DNA of 64,000 nt from an uncultured Anaeromyxobacter sp. (GTDB lineage Bacteria > Myxococcota > Myxococcia > Myxococcales > Anaeromyxobacteraceae), in the NCBI GenBank assembly GCA_903874275.1, contig CAIQRS010000146.1:1-64000 (forward strand), read 5' to 3'. The position numbers were made by a program, and so were the translations under genes. The notes beneath the pieces are model-generated. The model had not been told where the DNA came from. It saw only the letters and a list, made by a program, of their open reading frames with translations, and did no database searches. This document shows positions 34,987-44,649 of this stretch, piece after piece; the stretch's first letter is position 1, and each line of letters begins with the position of its first letter.

Positions 34987-36114
34987 GTGAACCGAGAGAG
35001 AAGACTCTTCATCCCCATCCTGGGCGCCATGCTGCTCGCCGCCCTGGCCCCCGCCTCGTCCGCCGCCGCGCAGGAGCGCGGAGACCTGGACGAGGCGCAC
35101 CGCCTGCCTCGCTTCGACCGCGCCGGGCAGCTCAAGATCGTCCAGTTCACCGACACCCAGGACGGGCCGAACACCGATCCCCGCACCGTGGCCCTCATCC
35201 GCGCCGTGCTCGACGATCAGAAGCCCGACCTGGTGGTCTTCACCGGCGACCAGCTCACCAGCGCGAGCAGGACGCCCGACGACGTGCGCAAGGCCATCGA
35301 CAACATCGTGCGCCCGGTGGACGAGCGGCGCATCCCCTGGCTGGTGGCCTTCGGGAACCACGACGAGGACCACACCCCGAGGAGCGGGCTGGACGAGGCG
35401 TCGATGCTCCGGATCTACATGTCCTACCCGTACAACGTGAACCGGGTCGGTCCCGAGGGCATCACCGGCACGGGCAACATGAACCTGCTCGTCCGCGGGC
35501 ACCACTCCGACGCCCCCGTGTTCGCCGTCTGGGCGATCGACTCCGGCCGCTACGCGCCCGCCAAGATCGCCGGGCAGGTCCTCGACGAGGACGCCCTGCT
35601 CGGGTGGGGCTGGATGCCGACCTGGGACTGGATCAAGCACGACCAGGTGAACTGGTACACGCGCACCTCGGAGAAGCTGGAGCGGGAGCACGGCCGCAAG
35701 GTCCCGTCGCTCATGTTCTTCCACATCCCGCTGCACGAGTTCCGCACCATGTACGACAACGACGCCTACAAGCGCGCCCACCCCGAGCTCGGGCTCGTTC
35801 CCCAGCACGGCGTGGTCGGCGAGCGGAACGAGGACGAGTGCCCGGGACCGTTCAACAGCGGGCTCTTCGCCGCCGCGCTCGAGCGCGGTGACGTGAAGGG
35901 CATCTTCGTCGGCCACGACCACGTGAACGACTACGTGGGCAACTACTTCGGGATCCTGCTCGGCTACTCGGCCAACAGCGGATTCGCCACCTATGGCCTG
36001 GGCGGCCCGGAGAACCACCGCATGCGCGGGGCCCGGGTCTTCCAGGTCGACGAGCGGGACCCCGCCAAGGTGGTCACGCGCATGGTCCGTGCGATCGACT
36101 ACGGCATCCAGTAG
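34987..36114 (+). CDS. Secreted calcineurin-like metallophosphatase, intact copy
   Basis: GTG start, signal peptide; IVQFTDTQDG, VVFTGDQL, VAFGNHDEDH, MFFHIP, GHDHVNDYVG. Confidence 0.9.
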   Translation: MNRERRLFIPILGAMLLAALAPASSAAAQERGDLDEAHRLPRFDRAGQLKIVQFTDTQDGPNTDPRTVALIRAVLDDQKPDLVVFTGDQLTSASRTPDDVRKAIDNIVRPVDERRIPWLVAFGNHDEDHTPRSGLDEASMLRIYMSYPYNVNRVGPEGITGTGNMNLLVRGHHSDAPVFAVWAIDSGRYAPAKIAGQVLDEDALLGWGWMPTWDWIKHDQVNWYTRTSEKLEREHGRKVPSLMFFHIPLHEFRTMYDNDAYKRAHPELGLVPQHGVVGERNEDECPGPFNSGLFAAALERGDVKGIFVGHDHVNDYVGNYFGILLGYSANSGFATYGLGGPENHRMRGARVFQVDERDPAKVVTRMVRAIDYGIQ

Positions 36115-36121
36115 CCATTCC

Positions 36122-36157
36122 GGCCCGCTGGCGCCCTTCGCGGGGCGTCGGCGGGCC
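36122..36157. terminator. Hairpin GGCCCGCTGGCGCCC-TTCG-CGGGGCGTCGGCGGGCC
   Basis: Inverted repeat directly after the metallophosphatase stop. Confidence 0.5.
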
Positions 36158-36362
36158 TCCCGGTTCGCTGGGGCGGAGCGCGAGACCCGGGTTCGGGCCG
36201 ACTCCCCGCTCCTGCTCCGAAAGCTCCCGAAACCATTGACGTTTCTCCTGGCCTCCCCGGTGCAGATGTGGCCAACGCACCGGTGCAGCGGCCGAGGATC
36301 CCGTTATATCCAGGAGTGGTCAGCCGTCGCAGAAGCACCCACCAGCCCCAGGTCGTCACGCC

Positions 36363-36566
36363 ATGAGTTCTCGCGAGCGTTTCTTCGAATGCGTCCTCAA
36401 CCAGGACACGGATGAGTACAGGCTCCACGTGCGCGCGTGGAACGCCAAGGATGCAGAGGAGGAGGCCCGCGTCTCCCTCCACAACAGCGGCGTCCCTGAT
36501 CGGGGGACGCTGCACATCCGGGATCAGAAGGGCGTCGAGATCCTGAACGCCAGTTTCGCTCGCTGA
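36363..36566 (+). CDS. Small uncharacterised protein (RERLFEC family, copy 2)
   Basis: MSSRERFFECVLNQDTDEYRLHVRAWNAKDAEEEARVSLHNSGVPDRGTLHIRDQKGVEIL, alignable with 5018-5254. Confidence 0.7.
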   Translation: MSSRERFFECVLNQDTDEYRLHVRAWNAKDAEEEARVSLHNSGVPDRGTLHIRDQKGVEILNASFAR

Positions 36567-36576
36567 CGGCCCCGGG

Positions 36577-38829
36577 ATGGCCCCGCTCCCGGAGGCCTTG
36601 TCGGCCGCCACCCGGTTCCTCGACCGGACCGCGTCGCTCCAGGCGCGCTACCGCTCCGGCGACATCCACGTCCACCTCCCCGCGGGTCTCCTGGAAGCCG
36701 AGGGAGAGCTTCCCGACGTGGTCGCGGCGTGCTTCCCCGCGTCGCACGCCCTGCTGGAAGGGGCGTCGAACGGCCTCTTCTTCTCGTTGCCCATCGCCTT
36801 CGACCCGGCCGAGAGCGTGGGCCCCTACCTCGCCACCGCCGACCGCGACGAGGCCGGCGAGCCGCGACGCTTCATCGACCTCGGCGCACTCATCGCCACG
36901 CAGCCCTTCGGCGAGAACGACCCGGAGATCGTGGCCAGCGTCCTCGCGGACCTCCCGTACGCGGTGTCGCGCTACGCGCACTCCGAGTACCAGACGGCCC
37001 TCTCGCTCCGGTTCAAGGCCGCGATCGACGGCATCGCTCCCGCCGGGACCCCGCGCCACTTCGTGGTCAACACCGGGGCGGAGGCGGTCGAGAACGCCAT
37101 CAAGGCCGTGCTGCTCAACCGGGTGAAGACGGCCGCGGCCGACCCGGCCGGGCCGGACGGCGACGCGCCTCCCGGTCGGGACGGCCTCTTCGTCGTCTCC
37201 TTCGAGGGGGCGTACCACGGCCGGACCCTGGGCAGCCTCGCCGTGACCCACCGGAAGAGGGCCCGTCTCGGGTTCCCCACCTTCGACTGGCCCCACGTTC
37301 CCTTCCCCGTCGAGGACCCGCGCTCCTCCGCACGCACGACCCGGCGAGACGAGAAGAGCCTGGAGCAGCTGTGGGGCCTGCTCGTCACCGGCCGGATCCC
37401 CGGTGCGCCCCGGCCCAGGGAGGAGTTCCGGCGCCAGCTCCAGGCCTGCGACGACCTGCTGGCCCGGCTCCCTCCCGATCGCGCCGAGTGGCCGGGCCTG
37501 GTGCGGGACTTCGTGCGGGAGGAGCGGCGGGCGCTCGACCCCGCGGCGCTCCGGCGGGCGCACCGCGTGGCGGGAGTGCTGGTCGAGCCGATCCAGGGGG
37601 AGGGTGGCCTCCGGTTCGCGTCGTCCGCCTTCTTCCGGCGGCTGCGGCTGCTGACGCGGATCCACGACGTGCCGCTCATGTTCGACGAGGTCCAGACCGG
37701 GTGGGGCGCCACCGGCCGGCTCTGGGCCCACGAGCACTTCGACCTGCCCTGCCCGCCCGACGTGGTGATCTGGGCCAAGAAGGCCCAGAACGGCGTCCTC
37801 TTCGTGAGCGAGGAACTGGCGAGCTTCTTCCAGGAGGAGAAGAAGTTCAACACGACATGGGAGGGCGACTCGGTGGGCATGCTCCGGTTGCTGGCCTGCA
37901 TCGGCAAGCTCGACCTGGAGCAGGTCGGAAGGACCGGCAAGCAGGCCCGGGACGGGCTCGAGCTCCTGGCGCGCGACTACCGGGGGATTCTACAATCCGT
38001 GCGGGGGCGCGGCTGCATGCTGGCCTTCGACGTCGTCCGCCCCGACTGGCGGGAGTGGCTGCGCGAGCGGGCCTTCCGGCGCGGCCTGCTGCTCCTACCG
38101 GCCGGCGAGCGGACCCTCCGCTTCTACCCGCGGTACGACATGGAGCCCTCCGCCATCGTGGAGGCCCTCTCGCTGCTGCGCCGGGCGGTGGAGGACCTGG
38201 TGGGAGGCAGGCGGACCGGGTCCGTCCCGCAAGGCCCGGAGCTTCGCATCGGTACGCTGGAGGTGAAGCCACGGACGCTCCAGGCCGTGGACCTGGTCCC
38301 GGAGAGCCTCCCGCAGCTCCTTCCCCGGATCATGGCCGTGGAGGCCGAGCGGTACGGGAACCCGGCGCTCTACCCGGTGAACGTCCTCAAGGCGGGGCGG
38401 AGGCCGCTCCTCCAGTACCCGGAGGAGACGCTGGCCGCCACGCTGTCCGCCCCGCGGGCCTGCGGCGTCGCGCTGCGCGACCGGGTGTCGGGCCGGATCG
38501 TCGCCTACGCGCTGGGGAGCGCGCTCGAGAACCACGAGGAGACGGGGGTACGGGACGATCCCCGCTACGGGGAGAACGACACCTTCTACCTGCAGGCCAT
38601 GGCGGTCTCGCCCCAGCTCCGGAACCGCGCCGAGGTGGAAGCCGTGGTGCTCGACGCGCTGCGCGAGCGGGTGGAGCGGCTGGGCTTCGCGGCCATCTCG
38701 TCACTCATCGAGGCCCGCACGGTGGAGGAGGGGCCGGAGTGGATCCGCGGGGCCACCGTCCTCGAGTCCGTGGACGACTACCTGCAGAGCGGGATCAGGT
38801 TCGTTTACCTGCGGGCGGCGCTGGGGTGA
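36577..38829 (+). CDS. Class III aminotransferase fused to C-terminal GNAT-like domain
   Basis: NTGAEAVENAIKAVLLNR, FEGAYHGRTLGSLAVTHRKRARLGFP, VEPIQGEGG, MFDEVQTGWGATG, WAKKAQNGVL; C-terminal FYLQAMAVSPQLRNRAEVEAVVLDALRERVERLGF. Confidence 0.82.
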   Translation: MAPLPEALSAATRFLDRTASLQARYRSGDIHVHLPAGLLEAEGELPDVVAACFPASHALLEGASNGLFFSLPIAFDPAESVGPYLATADRDEAGEPRRFIDLGALIATQPFGENDPEIVASVLADLPYAVSRYAHSEYQTALSLRFKAAIDGIAPAGTPRHFVVNTGAEAVENAIKAVLLNRVKTAAADPAGPDGDAPPGRDGLFVVSFEGAYHGRTLGSLAVTHRKRARLGFPTFDWPHVPFPVEDPRSSARTTRRDEKSLEQLWGLLVTGRIPGAPRPREEFRRQLQACDDLLARLPPDRAEWPGLVRDFVREERRALDPAALRRAHRVAGVLVEPIQGEGGLRFASSAFFRRLRLLTRIHDVPLMFDEVQTGWGATGRLWAHEHFDLPCPPDVVIWAKKAQNGVLFVSEELASFFQEEKKFNTTWEGDSVGMLRLLACIGKLDLEQVGRTGKQARDGLELLARDYRGILQSVRGRGCMLAFDVVRPDWREWLRERAFRRGLLLLPAGERTLRFYPRYDMEPSAIVEALSLLRRAVEDLVGGRRTGSVPQGPELRIGTLEVKPRTLQAVDLVPESLPQLLPRIMAVEAERYGNPALYPVNVLKAGRRPLLQYPEETLAATLSAPRACGVALRDRVSGRIVAYALGSALENHEETGVRDDPRYGENDTFYLQAMAVSPQLRNRAEVEAVVLDALRERVERLGFAAISSLIEARTVEEGPEWIRGATVLESVDDYLQSGIRFVYLRAALG

Positions 38830-38944
38830 ACGGCACGCCGCCACCTCCCACTCTTCGCCGTTTCGCCACGTTCCGTACCTCTCCGCTCTGCTAGATGAAC
38901 CCGCCGCCCCCGCGATCACCAAGCCAGGGGCCGGAGGCCATCCA

Positions 38945-40876
38945 ATGAGATCGAAGAAGTGGACCGTCGCGGTCGCCATCGCCGTCCTCGCAGGGATGTT
39001 GCTGCCCCTCTTCGCGCGGGCGCAGGGCGCGGCCGCCCAGGTGGACGATCCCAAGGCGGTCTATCGCGTCCCGGTGGACGGCTCCCCGGTTCGCGGCCCC
39101 GCTGACGCGCTCGTCACCATCGTCGAGGTCTCCGACTTCGAGTGCCCCTTCTGCAAGCGAGCCGGCCCCACCCTGAAGCAGATCGAGGCCGACTACGCCG
39201 GGACGGTGAGGTTGGTTTTCAAGCACAACCCGCTCTCCATGCACCCGAACGCCTTGCCTGCCGCGATGATGGCCGAGGAGGCCCGTCTGCACGGAGGCGA
39301 CGAGAAGTTCTGGGCGCTGCACGACCGGTTCTACGAGATGAAGTCCCTCGATCTGCCTTCCCTGGACGCCGTCGCCAAGGAGATGGGCATCCCGACCACC
39401 ACGGCCAAGGTCATGCTCGACCTCGCGAAGATCGACCGGATCCGCCGCGACCAGAACCTCGCCAACTCCCTCGGCGCGCGCGGCACCCCCACCTTCTTCG
39501 TGAACGGCAGGAAGGTGGTGGGGGCGCTCCCCTACGACTCGTTCAAGGTCGTCATCGACGAGGAGCTGGCCAGGGCCGAGGCGAGCGTGAAGGCCGGCAC
39601 GCCCCGCAAGGAGCTGTACGCGGCGATCGTGGCGAAGGGGGCCACCGCTCCCGTGATGGTGGCCGCACCCGCTGGCACGGCGCCTGCCGCGCCGGGCGCC
39701 CCCGCTCCGAACGCCCAGGCGGCCAAGGTGCCGCTGCGCAAGGACGACCCCGCCAAGGGACCGAAGGCGGCGCTCGTCACCGTGGCGATCTTCTCCGACT
39801 TCCAGTGCCCGTTCTGCACCCGGGTCGAGCCCACGCTCCAGCAGATCGAGAAGGCTTACGCGGAGAAGGTGCGCATCGTCTGGAAGCACCAGCCGCTCCC
39901 CTTCCACCCGCAGGCCGTGCCGGCCGCCAGGGCCAGCGAGGCGGCCCGCGCCCAGGGAAAGTTCTGGGGCATGCACGACAAGCTCTTCGCCAGTCAGGCC
40001 AGCCTCTCCGACGCCACCTACGAGCGGATCGCCAGGGAGCTCGACCTCGACCTGGAGCGCTTCCGGACGGACGTCGCCTCGCCGGTCACCGCCGGGCGCA
40101 TCGCCGCCGACCAGAAGCTCGCCACGAGCGCCGGCGCCACCGGAACTCCCACACTGTTCGTGAACTGCCGGAAGGTGGTGGGCGCCCAGCCCATCGAGTC
40201 CTTCAAGCAGCTCATCGACGACGAGATCAAGAAGGGCGAGGCACGCATCGCCAAGGGGGAGAAGCTCGACCGGGCCTTCTACGACCGGGTCTGCGCCGCC
40301 AACGTCGCCGCCGCCCCGCCGCCGGCCCCGGCCCCGGTGGCCCGCACGGACGTGAAGGTGCCCATCCGCAGGGACGACCCGTCCCGCGGCGAGCCCTCGG
40401 CGAAGATCACGGTGGTCGAGTTCTCCGAGTTCCAGTGCCCGTTCTGCTCCCGCGCCCTTCCAACGGTGGCCGAGCTGGAGAAGAAGCACGGCAAGGACGT
40501 CCGGGTGGTCTGGAAGCACATGCCGCTCTCCTTCCACCCGAACGCCATGCCGGCTGCCCTGGCCGCCGAGGCCGCGCGCGAGCAGGGGAAGTTCTGGGAG
40601 ATGCACGACAAGCTCTTCGCCGGCCAGGCCTCGCTCTCCGACGCCAGCTACGAGAAGTACGCCCGCGAGCTCGGCCTGGACCTGGCGAAGTTCCAGGCCA
40701 CCCGCGCGGCTCCCGCCACGCGCAAGCGGGTGGAGGACGACATGGCGGCCGCCGCGGCGGCCGGAGTCACCGGAACGCCGACCTTCGTCGTGAACGGAGA
40801 GCCGGTGGTCGGCGCGAACGGCCTGGGAGCAGCGATCGAGAAGCACCTCGAGAAGGCGCCGCTCGCGGGCGGGTAG
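38945..40876 (+). CDS. Secreted protein with three tandem DsbA/thioredoxin-like domains
   Basis: Signal peptide; three CPFC motifs (FECPFCKRAGPT, FQCPFCTRVEPT, FQCPFCSRALPT), each followed by GTPTFFVNGR/GTPTLFVNCR/GTPTFVVNGE. Confidence 0.92.
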   Translation: MRSKKWTVAVAIAVLAGMLLPLFARAQGAAAQVDDPKAVYRVPVDGSPVRGPADALVTIVEVSDFECPFCKRAGPTLKQIEADYAGTVRLVFKHNPLSMHPNALPAAMMAEEARLHGGDEKFWALHDRFYEMKSLDLPSLDAVAKEMGIPTTTAKVMLDLAKIDRIRRDQNLANSLGARGTPTFFVNGRKVVGALPYDSFKVVIDEELARAEASVKAGTPRKELYAAIVAKGATAPVMVAAPAGTAPAAPGAPAPNAQAAKVPLRKDDPAKGPKAALVTVAIFSDFQCPFCTRVEPTLQQIEKAYAEKVRIVWKHQPLPFHPQAVPAARASEAARAQGKFWGMHDKLFASQASLSDATYERIARELDLDLERFRTDVASPVTAGRIAADQKLATSAGATGTPTLFVNCRKVVGAQPIESFKQLIDDEIKKGEARIAKGEKLDRAFYDRVCAANVAAAPPPAPAPVARTDVKVPIRRDDPSRGEPSAKITVVEFSEFQCPFCSRALPTVAELEKKHGKDVRVVWKHMPLSFHPNAMPAALAAEAAREQGKFWEMHDKLFAGQASLSDASYEKYARELGLDLAKFQATRAAPATRKRVEDDMAAAAAAGVTGTPTFVVNGEPVVGANGLGAAIEKHLEKAPLAGG

Positions 40877-40878
40877 GC

Positions 40879-41223
40879 CTATCCGCCCGCGGCCTGGTCC
40901 GGCCGGGGCGCGTCGTATCCTGGCCCCTTCTCCCGGATCTCCATGCTCCGCGCGTAGAGCGAGTGCAGGAGGTACTCGTAGCGCCCCATCTCGAGCCGCT
41001 TCCGATCGGCCTCGAGCAGGACGGTGGCGGCCTCCGGGAGCCCGCAGTAGGTGCGGATGCCCTCCAGACAGCGGACGACGTGGCCGGTGAGGTCCCGCCC
41101 TCCGAGAGCCGCCTCGCTCTTCAGGAAGGCGACCAGGTCGCGCGGCATCCGGAACGTCTGCATCTGCTTCTCACGCGTGGCCGTGCCGGCCCTGATGACG
41201 TTTCCCGTACCTTCACGGTTCAT
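40879..41223 (-). CDS. Hypothetical protein, ribbon-helix-helix-like
   Basis: MNREGTGNVIRAGTATREKQMQTFRMPRDLVAFLKSEAALGGRDLTGHVVRCLEGIRTYCGLPEAATVLLEADRKRLEMGRYEYLLHSLYARS. Confidence 0.6.
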   Translation of the reverse strand: MNREGTGNVIRAGTATREKQMQTFRMPRDLVAFLKSEAALGGRDLTGHVVRCLEGIRTYCGLPEAATVLLEADRKRLEMGRYEYLLHSLYARSMEIREKGPGYDAPRPDQAAGG

Positions 41224-41381
41224 GACGATTGCTCCCCCCGGGAATCGTGCTCCCCTGATCGTGCCCCCTCCGCCTCGATGATCCGGACGATCGGGAGAGG
41301 CACTATGCCAGAACCGAGAATGCGCGATCCCGGCCGGGGGGCGATCCGGCCGATCTTCACGAAGTTGTTTCAGGGGGCGCC

Positions 41382-41404
41382 GGATCACCATTTCGTCACA
41401 CGCG
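41382..41404 (+). promoter_or_regulatory. Pho-box-like GATCACC-ATTT-CGTCACA
   Basis: TCAC at 41385 and 41396, 11-bp period, upstream of surface lipoprotein gene. Confidence 0.45.
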
Positions 41405-41500
41405 TCGGCAGGGTCCGGAAGAAGTTCACTCACCCGTTGCACGGGTCGATGGCGCGACGGTGGGATTCTTTGCCGCGGAAACGTCGGAGGGGCGCCCGGA

Positions 41501-43667
41501 CATGCAGGTCGGAAATCACGCAGGCGCATCACGCGCGGTCGCTTGCGCCACGCTTCTCCTCACGCTGGCGGCGTGCAACGCCGAGCCCCGTGGCGTTGCG
41601 GGGGGCGTCGCGTTGCGGGGGAACGCGACGGTCTCGGTCTCCCTCAGTTCCGCGACGACGGTCGAACGGGTGACGGTCGAGGTGAGCAGCGGGGACGGTC
41701 CGGACTTCGCGACCCTGTCCGTCGAGCTCGCCCGTGCCGGGACGGGCTGGAGTGCCTTCCTCACGGGGATACCCGTCGGGCCCGGGCGCCGCTTCGACGT
41801 CGTCGCCAGGGACGCGTCCGGTTCCACGGTGGCGAGCGGCTGGGCCAAGGCCGACGTCCTTCCGGGGACGCCGGTCCAGGTGCGCATCCTGCTTTCGGGG
41901 CCATCGACCCCCTCCGAGAACAAGAGTCCGGTGATCGACTACCTGGCGGCCTCCGCCGACGAGGTCGGGCCAGGCGGCAAGGTGACCCTCCGGGTATCGG
42001 CCAGCGATCCCGATCCTGCCGACACCGTCACGTACACCTGGTCGGCGACCTGCGGAGCGATCGACGACCCGGCGAAGACCGAGGCCATCTGGACGGCGCC
42101 CCCTGCGACCGGGCCCTGCGACATGACGATCGCCGTGTCCGACGGCAGGGCCTCGGTGTCAGCGGTGCTCACCGTGACCGTCAAGGCGGTCGGGCGGACC
42201 ATCTCGGGAACGCGCCTCGTCACCCACTGGCCCGACCCACCCGCCGTCTCGGTCGGCGCGCCGGCTCCGGACGTGGCCACGTCGCTCCCGCCCCAGGTGC
42301 TGCTGCCGGACGGTTCGGGTGGCTGGACGGTGCTCCCCGGGGGTCACATCGGGCCTGGAGGGTCGTTCGTGGAAGGCAGCTTCGGGAGCGACGGGAGCTT
42401 CGTCGTCCCGGGCGCGCCGGTGGGCGAGTACGTGCTCTGCCACCGCCCGGCCGGGGAGACGGTGACCTGCATGGACGGGGCCTCCGACGTGGTGGATCTG
42501 GGCTACGACCTGCTCGGACGGCCCGATCAGACGCCGGCGACCCGGCCCACGCCGGTCACCTTCTCCTTCACCGGGATGGACGCCTGGAATCCGCTGCTGG
42601 AGAGGATCGAGATCACCTCGTCGGGGGCGAACCTCTGGGACGAGGTGACCGCCGGCTCCTTCCTGCGCGGCGGCGTCGTCGCGGCCACCCTGGTGGAGGA
42701 CTGGAGCCTCGCCAACGGAGCCCGGCGCCCCCTGAACCTTCTCGTCCCGGCGGACGTGCTCCACGCCCACCAGCTCTCGGCCCGCTCCTTCTACACGGGG
42801 TTCGACATCCACTTCTACGCCGCCGCCACCCACGCCGCGCCGGCGCCCGGGGGCACGCCGACCGGGGGAACCGCCCTCCAGGACGGGCAGGCCGCCTCGA
42901 TCACGACACGGCTCGAGCCCCTGCCGCTCACGGCGAGCGCCGAGGTGGACTGGGATCCAGCCGCCTTCGAGACCCACCGGTCGTCGATGGGGCCGGCGGC
43001 CCGCACCGCGCTCCCGGCCAGGGCCCACCGCTTCACCTTGGCCGCGAGCGCGTTCTCGCTCGAATCCCCCTCGCCCGCCGCGGCCGGCGCGCCGGCCCTG
43101 GTGGACATGACCCTCCCGGCGGGGGGCGCACGGGCGGCGGGCAAGGTCTGGTACGGCCGCTTCCTCCCGGCTCACTGGAACGAATGGCGGAGCGTGAAGC
43201 TCTCGGCGGAGGTGAGCTACGTCGCGCCCGGCGCGGCCAAGCCCTGGCTCGAGCGGTCGGAGATCGAGGCCCGCGAGCCCCTTCCGGCTCGGGCGGGCCC
43301 GTTCGCACCCGCGGTGACGCCGGTCCTGCTCCCCCGGATCGGCGGGGCCGACGCGCACCAGGACCTGGTCGGCGTCGGAGAGACTCCAACGCTCTCCTGG
43401 TCGGCTCCGTCCGTCGGGATCCCCACCGGATACCTGGTGGAGGTGTCCCGCCTCGACGTCGCGGGGGGCGCCACCGCCCGGACCGTCCTTCTGAGGTACG
43501 GCACCTCCAGGCAGGCGGTGACGATCCCTCCGGGGATCCTCCAGACGGGGGCTACCCACTTCGCCCGGATCACGGCGATCGTGAGCACGGCCCCTGTCAC
43601 GGCTCCGTACCGGGGGGCCACCGTCGATGCGCGGGCGTCCACCCTGACCGGGACCTTCGGCCGGTAG
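41501..43667 (+). CDS. Surface lipoprotein with Ig-like N-terminal domain
   Basis: Lipobox-like LLTLAAC; VIDYLAASADEVGPGGKVTLRVSASDPDPADTVTYTWSATCGAIDDPAKTEAIWTAPP, shared with the 44650 and 50882 proteins. Confidence 0.75.
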
Positions 43668-43727
43668 TCGGAGGAGCGGGTCCCGGCATGACGCGCCCGT
43701 CTTCGAGCCCGGGCGAGCACGATGAGG

Positions 43728-43914
43728 CGCTGCGGAGCGTGTCGTGGCCGACGTCCACGCCCCGCCGGCGCAGGAGCTTCGTCACCTTGCTCAGCCGGAC
43801 CCGGCTCGCCAGGTGGCCCGAGATGAACTCTCTGTGCATCTCGCAGACGCCCCAACCGTCTCCCCGGGGCCGGCCCGTCTCGGGCTGCGTGGCCTTCACC
43901 ACGACGGCCACCAC
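43728..43914 (-). pseudogene. IS21-type transposase fragment (possible)
   Basis: MHREFISGHLASRVRLSKVTKLLRRRGVDVGHDTLR resembles the N-terminal HTH region of IstA-like transposases. Confidence 0.5.
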
Positions 43915-44127
43915 CCGGCCGGGGTCCCTACCTTCTGCAAATCAACACCCACCGGGGCTTCGGCCACCACTGAGAGGGGCGAGACCCGGGCCGCCAAGGA
44001 CTGGGTGCCCGACATCGGCCGGCCCCGGACGATCAAGAAGGCTCGCGTTACCCATACCCAGCTGGTGGTGGGCGCACTGGTCGGCGTCCAAGCCAATGAG
44101 GTGAGGGGATGCCTCAGCGGGTCGAGA

Positions 44128-44511
44128 TCAACCGCCCGGTGGCGACCCCACGACCTGGCAGGTGACCACGATGGTCGGCAGGTCCGATGTGGGCATGACA
44201 CCCACGACGTTGGTGAGGCTGCAGTACCGGCCCGGGACGACGAGCCCCTCGATCGACACCGCGTAGGGCGCGCCGGTGGGGAGCCGCTTCTCGAACCAGA
44301 ACGGTCCGTCCTGCAGGAGGGTCACCCGCCCCGCGCTGGCGTCGATCAGGGTGAGACCGGGTGCGGGAGGGACTCCGGTGGCAGTCCCGCCGAGGCGATG
44401 GCCGCTCGGCAGGGTGATGACGACTCCGGCCTCGCCGCCGTCGGCGGGCCCTCCGCCACAGCCCAAGGCGGCGAGGAGGAGGCAGGAGAACGGGATGGCG
44501 TGGGGCCTCAT
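44128..44511 (-). CDS. Small lipoprotein
   Basis: MRPHAIPFSCLLLAALGCGGG lipobox; VVITLPSGHRLGGTATGVPPAPGLTLIDASAGRVTLL. Confidence 0.6.
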   Translation of the reverse strand: MRPHAIPFSCLLLAALGCGGGPADGGEAGVVITLPSGHRLGGTATGVPPAPGLTLIDASAGRVTLLQDGPFWFEKRLPTGAPYAVSIEGLVVPGRYCSLTNVVGVMPTSDLPTIVVTCQVVGSPPGG

Positions 44512-44564
44512 GGTGCACCTCGGCGCTCGACGAGACGGGTTGGGTGGAAGTCCTCGAATGGAAA

Positions 44565-44598
44565 GGGCCGCCCGCGCTGCGGAGAGCGCGGGCGGCCC
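44565..44598. terminator. Hairpin GGGCCGCCCGCGCT-GCGGAG-AGCGCGGGCGGCCC
   Basis: Perfect 14-bp inverted repeat downstream of the 44650 stop. Confidence 0.7.
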
Positions 44599-44649
44599 GG
44601 GTTCCGGGGAAGGAGGGCGCCAGGTGCGGGCGCCCCCCTTCGGCCCGGG

